The notes under the pieces: generated by a model | The model's input: only the letters and a program-made list of their open reading frames with translations | The model's database searches: none | What the model was told of the DNA's origin: nothing | Part shown: positions 1 through 5,011 of the stretch, one piece after another | Position numbering within the stretch: the stretch's first letter is position 1 | How the letters are laid out: every line of letters begins with the position of its first letter | Assembly (NCBI GenBank): GCA_903960645.1 | Contig: CAJCBN010000152.1 | Location: forward strand, 1-7,408 | Source of the DNA: an uncultured Actinomycetes bacterium | GTDB lineage: Bacteria > Actinomycetota > Thermoleophilia > Gaiellales > F1-60-MAGs149 | Direction of reading: 5' to 3' | DNA length: 7,408 nt | Program-made: the position numbers and the translations under genes

Positions 1-700
1 GCGCGCTGAACGCCCCGGGCTCCTGGACCGGTTGCTCGACCCAGACGCCGTCGATCAGGTGGTAGCCGGCCGCGAGTCGCGATGGGTCGACCACCTCGCC
101 GCTCCACGTCGTGTCGGTCAGGCCGAGCGGCTCCAGCAGGCGCTCGCGGATCACATCCTGGTACGCGTCGGCGCAGACGTTGGAGATCACCTGGCCGAGC
201 AGCGTGAAGCCGATGTTCGAGTAGTCGAAGGCCACCCCGGGCACGCGTGCATGCGTCTTCGGCGTGGACATGAGCTGGAGGTACTCCGTGGTTGGCATCG
301 CCTCGAGGCGGTCGGCCCACGGGTCATCCTCCGGATAGCCGGAGCGCATCGACAGCAGATCGCGCAGCGTCGGGGCCGGGCTGTCGGCCGTCGGCAGCGG
401 CAGTTCCTGCAGCTCCGGGACGTGGTGGGCGACCGGGTCGTCGAGGCGCAGGCGGCCCTCGTCACGCAGCAGCAGGATCATCGCCGCGACGAAGCTCTTT
501 GTCATCGACGCGATCCGGAACGAGCTGTCGGCGGCGGGCCGGTCGCCCGTGCCCACGTGCAGCTCGCCGAGACCCACCGCGTGCACCAGCTCGCCGTCGG
601 CGACGATGCCCCACGCGAGTCCCGGTGCGCGCTCCGTCGCGAACCACTCGGCGAAGAGCGCCTCCACCTCGGCGATGCCCGTGGCGTCGACCTGGCTCAT
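1..700 (-). CDS. Serine hydrolase of the class C beta-lactamase / penicillin-binding-protein-like family, 3' end cut by the window
   Basis: The visible 233 residues read as the N-terminal part of a serine beta-lactamase-like hydrolase. The SxxK nucleophile motif is Ser65-Met-Thr-Lys68, inside the typical context FRIASMTKSF. The second motif Tyr160-Ser-Asn162 lies in DYSNIGFTLLGQ, followed by the family's RLLEPLGLTDT segment. The third motif (KTG/HxG) would lie beyond the left edge. No signal peptide or lipobox is visible at the chosen start, so this copy looks cytoplasmic. Members include esterases, D-aminopeptidases and PBP4-like enzymes as well as beta-lactamases, so the substrate cannot be read from the sequence. 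The ATG at 698-700 has no clear Shine-Dalgarno sequence, but it overlaps the stop of the upstream 49-codon ORF as ATGA, which suggests coupled translation. It is probably the last or a late gene of the VKOR/ARPP run. Confidence 0.88.
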   Translation of the reverse strand, partial: MSQVDATGIAEVEALFAEWFATERAPGLAWGIVADGELVHAVGLGELHVGTGDRPAADSSFRIASMTKSFVAAMILLLRDEGRLRLDDPVAHHVPELQELPLPTADSPAPTLRDLLSMRSGYPEDDPWADRLEAMPTTEYLQLMSTPKTHARVPGVAFDYSNIGFTLLGQVISNVCADAYQDVIRERLLEPLGLTDTTWSGEVVDPSRLAAGYHLIDGVWVEQPVQEPGAFSA

Positions 701-846
701 GCGGGTGTCCAGCGTCGCGCGAGGCGATCGCTGCCGATCAGGCCGAGTGCATTCGCGCCGTCGGTCGTGTTCAGCGCCGTCAAAGCGTCGAGCATCCGTG
801 CGATGGGCCGCTCCTGCATGGCCGGGATGGTACGCGTCCCGGCCAT
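697..846 (-). CDS. Small 49-residue ORF of unknown function
   Basis: This short frame fills the gap between the ARPP-1 gene and the serine hydrolase. Read from ATG 846 it encodes 49 residues (MAGTRTIPAMQER... to ...LARRWTPA) with balanced, protein-like composition. The other two minus-strand frames here are unnatural: one is rich in Arg, His and Asp, the other has an internal stop. Its TGA overlaps the serine hydrolase ATG as ATGA. The frame stays open upstream past the ARPP-1 stop to an in-frame TGA near 915. A CTG at 864-862 overlaps the ARPP-1 stop as CTGA and would give 55 residues, so the true start may be that rare codon. No Shine-Dalgarno precedes either start. The peptide looks mostly helical (IARMLDALTAL) with no membrane segment. 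I do not recognise it. It could be a small partner protein or a remnant. Confidence 0.5.
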   Translation of the reverse strand: MAGTRTIPAMQERPIARMLDALTALNTTDGANALGLIGSDRLARRWTPA

Positions 847-860
847 GCGGATGGCATCGG

Positions 861-1829
861 TCAGCTGTGCCGGCGGCTCGGGGGCACGATGCGGGCAGCT
901 TCCCGACCCATGATGCGGTCGTCACGCGAGTAGGCCGACTGCTGGATCACCTCGCCGTCGACCACGAGGCTGGCGCCGGACACGGTCGTGCCGTGCAGGC
1001 GCACGTCCTCGCCGAGGCCGGGGCTCGGCCGCGACGACGCCGGTGCGGAGGCGACCGCGTCGGCGAAGCGCGCGATCAGCTCGTTTGCCGTCGGCTCGTC
1101 ATGGCGGTGGCCGATGCCGTCGAGCAGGTAGCCGCGGCGGAGCTTCGGCCACAGCCGGGTCCAGGCCTCGGGCCGCGAGACGAGGTCGAGGCAGAGCCGG
1201 TCGCCGAGCGCGAGGATCGCGCCGCACTGGCCGTCGACGAGCGCGAACGCTTCGGCGAGCCCGTCGATCCGCGACCGCTCCGCGTCGTGGACGTCGGATA
1301 GCGCGCTCGTGCGTGACTCGATCGACGACGTGTGGAGCCGCTCGTCGATCTCGGCCCAGACGGTCTGCTGCGCGATGCCGGCGGACAGCGGCGCGTGCTC
1401 GAGGTCGACGGCCTTGCGGCGGCGGCTCTCGGGATGCGCGACGCGGTCGGCGGCGGCGAAGGCCTGCCCCGAGTCGTGCCAGCGTCCGGCCTCAACGCAC
1501 GCCACCGGGATCTTCTGTGTGGTGGAGGCGGCGACGAGGATCGAGGCCTCGAGCACGCGGTTCTGCTTGGCCCCGACGACCTCCTCGCCGTCGTACAGGA
1601 GCACGTCGGTGGTCAGCGGGTTGCGCACCAGCAGCTCGGGCACGTGGCCGTGCACATCGACCTCTTCGATGGTGAAGCCGAGCGGCATCGCCTCGTCGAG
1701 GGTGATGTACGCGCGCTGCGGCAGGGCGGTGACGAGCAGGGGGACGATGGTGATGCCGCCGCGCGTCTGCGGCACCCCCAGACGCAGCGGGGTGGCGTGC
1801 GGCAGGTTGGGGCTGGTGATGGCGCTCAT
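861..1829 (-). CDS. ARPP-1 domain protein (ARG and Rhodanese-Phosphatase-superfamily-associated Protein domain)
   Basis: This 322-residue protein matches what I recall of the ARPP-1 family. Its signature is LLYDGEEVVGAKQNRVL around residues 77-93, followed by IPVACVEAGRW at 108-117. A C-terminal segment (GEDVRLHGTTVSGASLVVDGE, about 273-293) closes the domain. There is no signal peptide or transmembrane helix, so it should be cytoplasmic. The biochemical function is unknown. The name comes from comparative genomics linking the domain with ADP-ribosylglycohydrolase and rhodanese/phosphatase proteins. The open frame extends upstream to 2492, but that part is antisense-like sequence opposite the VKOR gene. 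The ATG at 1827-1829 is decided by a strong AAGGAG five bases upstream. It lies 59 bp after the VKOR stop on the same strand and is followed immediately by the 49-codon ORF. Length is normal for the family as I know it. Confidence 0.85.
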   Translation of the reverse strand: MSAITSPNLPHATPLRLGVPQTRGGITIVPLLVTALPQRAYITLDEAMPLGFTIEEVDVHGHVPELLVRNPLTTDVLLYDGEEVVGAKQNRVLEASILVAASTTQKIPVACVEAGRWHDSGQAFAAADRVAHPESRRRKAVDLEHAPLSAGIAQQTVWAEIDERLHTSSIESRTSALSDVHDAERSRIDGLAEAFALVDGQCGAILALGDRLCLDLVSRPEAWTRLWPKLRRGYLLDGIGHRHDEPTANELIARFADAVASAPASSRPSPGLGEDVRLHGTTVSGASLVVDGEVIQQSAYSRDDRIMGREAARIVPPSRRHS

Positions 1830-1834
1830 GGCGG

Positions 1835-1840
1835 CTCCTT
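1835..1840 (-). promoter_or_regulatory. Shine-Dalgarno sequence of the ARPP-1 gene
   Basis: AAGGAG on the minus strand ends 5 nt before ATG 1829. It decides this start over the longer upstream open frame. It also contrasts with the genes in this window that appear leaderless, and fits an internal operon gene translated from a VKOR-initiated transcript. Confidence 0.85.
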
Positions 1841-1843
1841 CGT

Positions 1844-1863
1844 CTCGTGTGGGTTGGCACGAG
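1844..1863 (-). repeat. Small inverted repeat in the VKOR-ARPP spacer
   Basis: CTCGTG and CACGAG form a perfect 6-bp stem around an 8-nt loop, between the VKOR stop and the ARPP-1 Shine-Dalgarno. No T-run follows, so it is not a classical intrinsic terminator. It may tune mRNA processing or be chance in GC-rich DNA. Confidence 0.35.
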
Positions 1864-1888
1864 GGAGTCGCTCGAGGCTGCCTGCCCC

Positions 1889-2329
1889 TTACGCGGGCTC
1901 GGCGTCGGCCGCCAGCGGCGTCCGGACCAGCCGCAGCAACTCGCACGCACCCGCGATCCACCAGAACGCCATGAACGCCACGCACCAGGCGCAGACGTTG
2001 CCGCCGAAGTGCGCCTGCTCGACGTAGCGGAGGTAGATCGTGAAGATCGCGCCGATCAAAAACAGCACGAGGCTGACCGCGCGCAGCTCCATCAGTCGCC
2101 ACGGCGTGGCGAGCAGCAGGACCGCCGCGGCGGTGGTGCCGATGTAGGCGAGCGGGATGCCGGCGAGGTAGCCCCACGGCGAGTACAGCGCGAGTGCGCA
2201 GCCGCCACCGGCCGTGCACGGCGGAATCCCGTTCGTGGCCTTCTGGTAGGCGAGGTAGCCCGCGACGCCGATCGCCCCGAGCAGGGCAAGCGCTTGGAGC
2301 AACGTGAGCGCGCGGCGGTCGAACGTCAT
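1889..2329 (-). CDS. Vitamin K epoxide reductase (VKOR) family membrane protein
   Basis: This 146-residue membrane protein belongs to the VKOR family, quinone-coupled enzymes that reoxidise DsbA-like thiol oxidases and so drive disulfide formation outside the cytoplasm. Four hydrophobic segments lie near residues 7-27, 54-75, 84-101 and 112-133. The active-site CxxC is Cys113-Ala-Trp-Cys116 at the start of the last helix. The loop pair is Cys38 and Cys44, and Ser50 follows six residues later. This C-x5-C plus Ser spacing matches the characterised bacterial VKOR homologue. The frame stays open to an ATG at 2461, but the added 44 residues are polar, Arg-rich and unlike the family. A TACCCT box six bases before ATG 2329 supports the shorter start. 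No fused or adjacent thioredoxin-like partner is present here. It leads the minus-strand run towards the ARPP-1 gene. Confidence 0.9.
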   Translation of the reverse strand: MTFDRRALTLLQALALLGAIGVAGYLAYQKATNGIPPCTAGGGCALALYSPWGYLAGIPLAYIGTTAAAVLLLATPWRLMELRAVSLVLFLIGAIFTIYLRYVEQAHFGGNVCAWCVAFMAFWWIAGACELLRLVRTPLAADAEPA

Positions 2330-2335
2330 GCGCAC

Positions 2336-2341
2336 AGGGTA
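2336..2341 (-). promoter_or_regulatory. Putative leaderless -10 box of the VKOR gene
   Basis: TACCCT (TANNNT type) on the minus strand lies 6 nt before ATG 2329, where transcription would start at or next to the A of the ATG. No Shine-Dalgarno is present, and no convincing -35 element is seen. Confidence 0.55.
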
Positions 2342-2447
2342 CCGGTCCTGCGCGGTCCAGCGCGAAGTGCGGGTGGCCTGGCGCACGTCGCACAGGCCTT
2401 CGTGGCACCTCGGTCGCGTCCTCACAGCGGAAGGTGCCGCATGCTCG

Positions 2448-2476
2448 TTCCATGCACCCACCCGCGCTGATATCGT
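2448..2476 (+). promoter_or_regulatory. Possible promoter of the HTH/Gp49 toxin-antitoxin operon
   Basis: TATCGT at 2471-2476 resembles a -10 hexamer. TTCCAT at 2448-2453, 17 bp upstream, could serve as a poor -35. The element sits in the 165-bp divergent spacer shared with the VKOR promoter. The matches are weak. Confidence 0.3.
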
Positions 2477-2481
2477 TGCAT

Positions 2482-2486
2482 AGGAG
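2482..2486 (+). promoter_or_regulatory. Shine-Dalgarno sequence deciding a TTG start for the HTH antitoxin
   Basis: AGGAG is followed by 8 nt and then TTG at 2495, an ideal spacing. The in-frame ATG at 2504 would be 17 nt away. The TTG is therefore the better start, adding three residues (MPV) before Met-Asp-Ser. Confidence 0.6.
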
Positions 2487-2494
2487 CCACACTA

Positions 2495-2821
2495 TTGCCT
2501 GTTATGGATTCGCCGAAACCCCCCCGCACACGTCGATCGATCGACGGCCTCAGAGACGAGATCCTCGCCGACCCGGTCGCGCGCCACGAGTATGCCCGCA
2601 CGCTGCGCGAGGTCGAGATGGTCGATGCGCTCGTTCGCGCCCTCGACGCGCGACGGGTCGAGGTTGGAATGTCAAAGGCCGAACTCGCACGGCGCATCGT
2701 CCGGGATCCGTCGACGGTTCGCCGCCTGTTCACCGCCGGCGGATCGAATCCCGAGATTGCCTTTCTCGCGGAGATTGCCGAGGCCCTCGGCATGCGCATC
2801 GTGCTCGCGTCACGCGAGTAG
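2495..2821 (+). CDS. XRE-type helix-turn-helix protein, likely HigA-like antitoxin
   Basis: This 108-residue protein has a charged helical N-terminus (about 17-56, including LADPVARHEYARTLREVEM) and an XRE-like HTH at about 57-101. The HTH reads SKAELARRIVRDPSTVRRLFTAGGSNPEIAFLAEIAEAL in outline, with the recognition helix near Pro72-Phe79. Such proteins act as antitoxins that bind the cognate toxin and autorepress the operon. A Gp49-like toxin frame starts 16 bp downstream on the same strand, supporting that role. The TTG start is chosen from the AGGAG eight bases upstream; ATG 2504 is the alternative. Third-position G/C bias is visibly weaker than in flanking metabolic genes, as expected of mobile toxin-antitoxin modules. 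A stand-alone regulator is the other possibility. Confidence 0.8.
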   Translation: MPVMDSPKPPRTRRSIDGLRDEILADPVARHEYARTLREVEMVDALVRALDARRVEVGMSKAELARRIVRDPSTVRRLFTAGGSNPEIAFLAEIAEALGMRIVLASRE

Positions 2822-2837
2822 CCGCGCCCGCTTCGAT

Positions 2838-3278
2838 GTGCGAGCCGCTCCTCTGAGCGCCTCGCCATGGTCGATCGTGCTCGCTCAGATGGCTGACGGG
2901 AGCGTGCCCGTCCTCGCGTTCCTCGACGCCGTGCCCAGCGGGATTCGCGCGAGGCTGATCGCGGTCCTCACTGCAGTCGCCGCCGGACCGCCACCGACAT
3001 TCAGTGGTGGCGGCAAGTGGGAGGCCATGCACGGCGCGATGGGCGGGTGGTATGAGATTCGCTGTGCCGGGCCGGAGCGAGTGCAGTACCGCCTCTTCTG
3101 CCTGCTGGAGAACGGCGCGCCCGAAGCACTCGCTGCCCTCGGGTATGACGGTCCGTCGATCGTCGTCGTCACCGGCCTTTGCAAGAGCCACCGCACCACG
3201 TTCGACCAGCGCGACTACCAACGGGTCCGCGCGCTGGGCCACGAGTACCGATCCGCGATGCCACGTCGATTCTCCTAG
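2838..3278 (+). CDS. Phage-derived Gp49-like / HigB-RelE-type toxin
   Basis: The protein fits the Gp49-like (DUF891) branch of RelE/ParE-fold toxins, which typically cleave mRNA on the ribosome. With the GTG start at 2838 it has 146 residues. Family features are a first strand WSIVLAQ (11-17), the segment GSVPVLAFLDAVP (21-33), GGWYEIRC (69-76), a core strand QYRLFCLL (83-90), the basic stretch GLCKSHRTT (113-121) and the C-terminal DYQRVRALGHEY (126-137). The start is uncertain. GTG 2877 (133 residues) and ATG 2889 (129 residues) are in frame, but ATG 2889 would lose the first strand. None has a convincing Shine-Dalgarno, so coupling to the HTH gene 16 bp upstream is likely. The gene order, antitoxin first, is the reverse of classical higBA. 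Activity itself is inferred from the family. Confidence 0.82.
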   Translation: MRAAPLSASPWSIVLAQMADGSVPVLAFLDAVPSGIRARLIAVLTAVAAGPPPTFSGGGKWEAMHGAMGGWYEIRCAGPERVQYRLFCLLENGAPEALAALGYDGPSIVVVTGLCKSHRTTFDQRDYQRVRALGHEYRSAMPRRFS

Positions 3279-3304
3279 TTGGAGACCACGATGGCGCGCA
3301 CGGG

Positions 3305-3310
3305 TAGGCT
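3305..3310 (+). promoter_or_regulatory. Putative leaderless -10 box of the alcohol dehydrogenase gene
   Basis: TAGGCT lies 7 nt before ATG 3318. Transcription would start at about the ATG, giving a leaderless mRNA. No clear -35 is visible at 16-18 bp. Confidence 0.55.
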
Positions 3311-3317
3311 ACGCGCC

Positions 3318-4430
3318 ATGAAGATCCGCGCCGCAGTACTCGAGGAGTTCGGCCAGCCGCTCGTCGTCCAGGAAGTCGATCTGGCCGAGCCCGAGGCGGG
3401 CGAGGTGCTCGTACGTCTCGAGGCGTGCGGCGTCTGCCACACCGACCTCTACACCGCGTCCGGCGCGGACCCGACCGGCTACGCGCCGTGCGTGCTCGGG
3501 CACGAGGGCGCGGGCGTGGTCGAGAAGATCGGCGTGGGCGTGACGATGGTCAAGCCGGGTGATCACGTGATCACCCTCTTCGCCCCCGAGTGCGGGCAGT
3601 GCATCCACTGCCGCAGCTCACGCACCAACCGCTGCATCGCCATCCGCGAGCAGCAGGGCCGCGGCTACCTGCCCGATGGCACTGCGCGCCTGTCGCGCGG
3701 CGGCGAGGAGCTGCGCCACTTCATGGGCACTTCGACGTTCGCCGAGTACACGGTGATGCCCGAGATCGCACTCGCGAAGGTGAGCCCCGAGGCGCCGCTC
3801 GACGGCTGTGCGCCGTTCGCCTGCGGCCTCTCGACCGGCATCGGCGCCGCGCTCTACACGGCGCAGGTCGAGCGCGGCTCGACGGTCGCCGTCTTCGGCT
3901 GCGGCCTCGTCGGCCTCGGCGCGGTGATCGGCGCGCGCCTGGCCGGTGCCGAGCGCATCATCGCGATCGACCTCGCCGAGAACCGCCTCAAGGACGCGCT
4001 GCACCACGGCGCAACCGAGACGCGCGTCGGCGGCCCTGACACCGTCGACTGGCTGAAGGAGCAGACCGACGGCTACGGCATCGACTACACGTTCGAGGCC
4101 ACCGGCAACGTCAACGTGATGCGCCAGGCCGTCGAGAGCGCCCGCGAGGCCTGGGGCCTCGCGACGATGTGCGGCGTCGCCGGCAAGGGCGAGCTGCTCG
4201 AGGTCATTCCGCGCTTCCTGATCACCGGGCGTCGCGTCACCGGCTCCTCGTTCGGCGGCGTCAAGGGCCGCACGCAGGTGCCGTTGCTCGTCGACCACTG
4301 GCTCAACGGCGACATCGACGTGGAGGCGCTGCTGTCGCACCGCATCACGCTCGACGAGGTCAACCACGGCTTCGAGCTGATGGAGCAGCAGGACGGCATC
4401 CGCAGCGTCATCACGTTCGGCGGGTCGTGA
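3318..4430 (+). CDS. Class III zinc-dependent alcohol dehydrogenase (S-(hydroxymethyl)glutathione/mycothiol dehydrogenase type)
   Basis: This 370-residue NAD-dependent medium-chain dehydrogenase resembles class III enzymes (FrmA/AdhC, formaldehyde detoxification) along its whole length. Catalytic zinc ligands are Cys40, His62 and Cys169. The structural zinc is bound by Cys92, Cys95, Cys98 and Cys106. The Rossmann motif is Gly194-x-Gly196-x-x-Gly199, with Asp218 to bind NAD ribose. Class III marks are SGADPTGY (48-55), IREQQGRGYLPDGTARL (109-125) with Arg110, and MGTSTFAEYTV (136-146). These favour a thiol adduct of formaldehyde as substrate, though many actinobacteria use mycothiol rather than glutathione, so the cofactor is open. 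ATG 3318 fits the family's N-terminus and the TAGGCT box. ATG 3291, with GGAG six bases before it, would add nine residues. The gene lies 39 bp after the toxin gene, and its stop overlaps the MscS start. Confidence 0.92.
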   Translation: MKIRAAVLEEFGQPLVVQEVDLAEPEAGEVLVRLEACGVCHTDLYTASGADPTGYAPCVLGHEGAGVVEKIGVGVTMVKPGDHVITLFAPECGQCIHCRSSRTNRCIAIREQQGRGYLPDGTARLSRGGEELRHFMGTSTFAEYTVMPEIALAKVSPEAPLDGCAPFACGLSTGIGAALYTAQVERGSTVAVFGCGLVGLGAVIGARLAGAERIIAIDLAENRLKDALHHGATETRVGGPDTVDWLKEQTDGYGIDYTFEATGNVNVMRQAVESAREAWGLATMCGVAGKGELLEVIPRFLITGRRVTGSSFGGVKGRTQVPLLVDHWLNGDIDVEALLSHRITLDEVNHGFELMEQQDGIRSVITFGGS

Positions 4431-5011
4431 GCATCCCAGGCGTGATCGCAGCGCAGGCCGAGCAGGGCCTGGGTGAGCTGCTCGTCGGCACGCCGCTGCG
4501 CATCCTGATCGTGCTGCTGGTCGCGGTCGCGTTGCAGCTCTTGGCCGTCCGCGTGATCCGCCACGCCATCCGCCGTACCGTCGAGCGGGCACAGGCGCGG
4601 GATCAGCAGCGCGGCAAGGAGGTCACGGGCACGCGGGTCGCCCAGCGCACGGGCGCGATCGGGTCGCTGCTGATCAGCGTGGTCTCGGTGGTGATCTGGA
4701 TCAATGCGCTGGTGATCATCCTCGAGGCCCTGGGCATCAACATCACGCCGATCGTCGCGAGCGCCGGTGTCGCCGGCATCGCGCTCGCCTTCGGCGCGCA
4801 GACGCTGATCAAGGACTACATCTCGGGCATTCTCCTGATCCTCGAGGATCAGTACGGCGTCGGCGACGTGGTCGTGATCGGCGCGGTCACCGGCACCGTC
4901 GAGGAGGTGCTGCTGCGCACGACGCGCCTGCGCGACGCCGACGGCACGCTCTGGCATTTCCGCAACGGCGAGATCATGAGCGTCGGTAACCGCTCGCAGC
5001 CGAGCGTCTAG
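4427..5011 (+). CDS. Short MscS-family mechanosensitive channel, lacking the usual C-terminal domain
   Basis: This 194-residue membrane protein is an MscS-type small-conductance mechanosensitive channel, which opens under hypo-osmotic stress. Hydrophobic helices lie at about 24-46 and 78-103. The pore helix and its signature follow: ASAGVAGIALAFGAQTLIKD (111-130), then YISGILLILEDQYGVGDVV. The beta domain (about 143-187, with TVEEVLLRTTRLRDADG and FRNGEI) is present. The protein then ends at NRSQPSV, where typical members continue for about 70-100 residues with the cytoplasmic alpha/beta vestibule domain. The start is GTG 4427, overlapping the dehydrogenase stop as GTGA. GTG 4442 is an in-frame alternative. 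The stop TAG shares CTAG with the stop of the convergent aminotransferase. The truncation could be natural or a product of recombination at the hisC boundary. Confidence 0.87.
   Translation: MSIPGVIAAQAEQGLGELLVGTPLRILIVLLVAVALQLLAVRVIRHAIRRTVERAQARDQQRGKEVTGTRVAQRTGAIGSLLISVVSVVIWINALVIILEALGINITPIVASAGVAGIALAFGAQTLIKDYISGILLILEDQYGVGDVVVIGAVTGTVEEVLLRTTRLRDADGTLWHFRNGEIMSVGNRSQPSV

Noticed and set aside
32..913. Long plus-strand open frame (293 residues) opposite the serine hydrolase
   Set aside because: Composition is Arg/Ala/His-rich shadow coding, and the minus strand carries clear family motifs.
2330..2461. Longer VKOR start at 2461
   Set aside because: The 44 extra residues are polar and unlike VKOR proteins, and they would cover the predicted promoter.
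1830..2492. Upstream extension of the ARPP-1 reading frame to 543 residues
   Set aside because: It is Arg/Pro/His-rich sequence antiparallel in character and overlaps the real VKOR gene on the same strand. AAGGAG before ATG 1829 and the family N-terminus place the start there.
2474..2498. GCATAG/CTATTGC near-palindrome around the HTH Shine-Dalgarno as an operator
   Set aside because: The arms match imperfectly over about 5 bp with a long spacer, too weak to call.
3271..3285. TCTCC-TAGTT-GGAGA inverted repeat at the end of the toxin gene, as a terminator
   Set aside because: The stem is only 5 bp, no T-run follows, and its right arm doubles as the GGAG before ATG 3291, so chance is likely.
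3618..4957. Long minus-strand open frames opposite the dehydrogenase and channel
   Set aside because: They are shadows of high-GC coding sequence with no recognisable domain; the plus-strand genes are certain.
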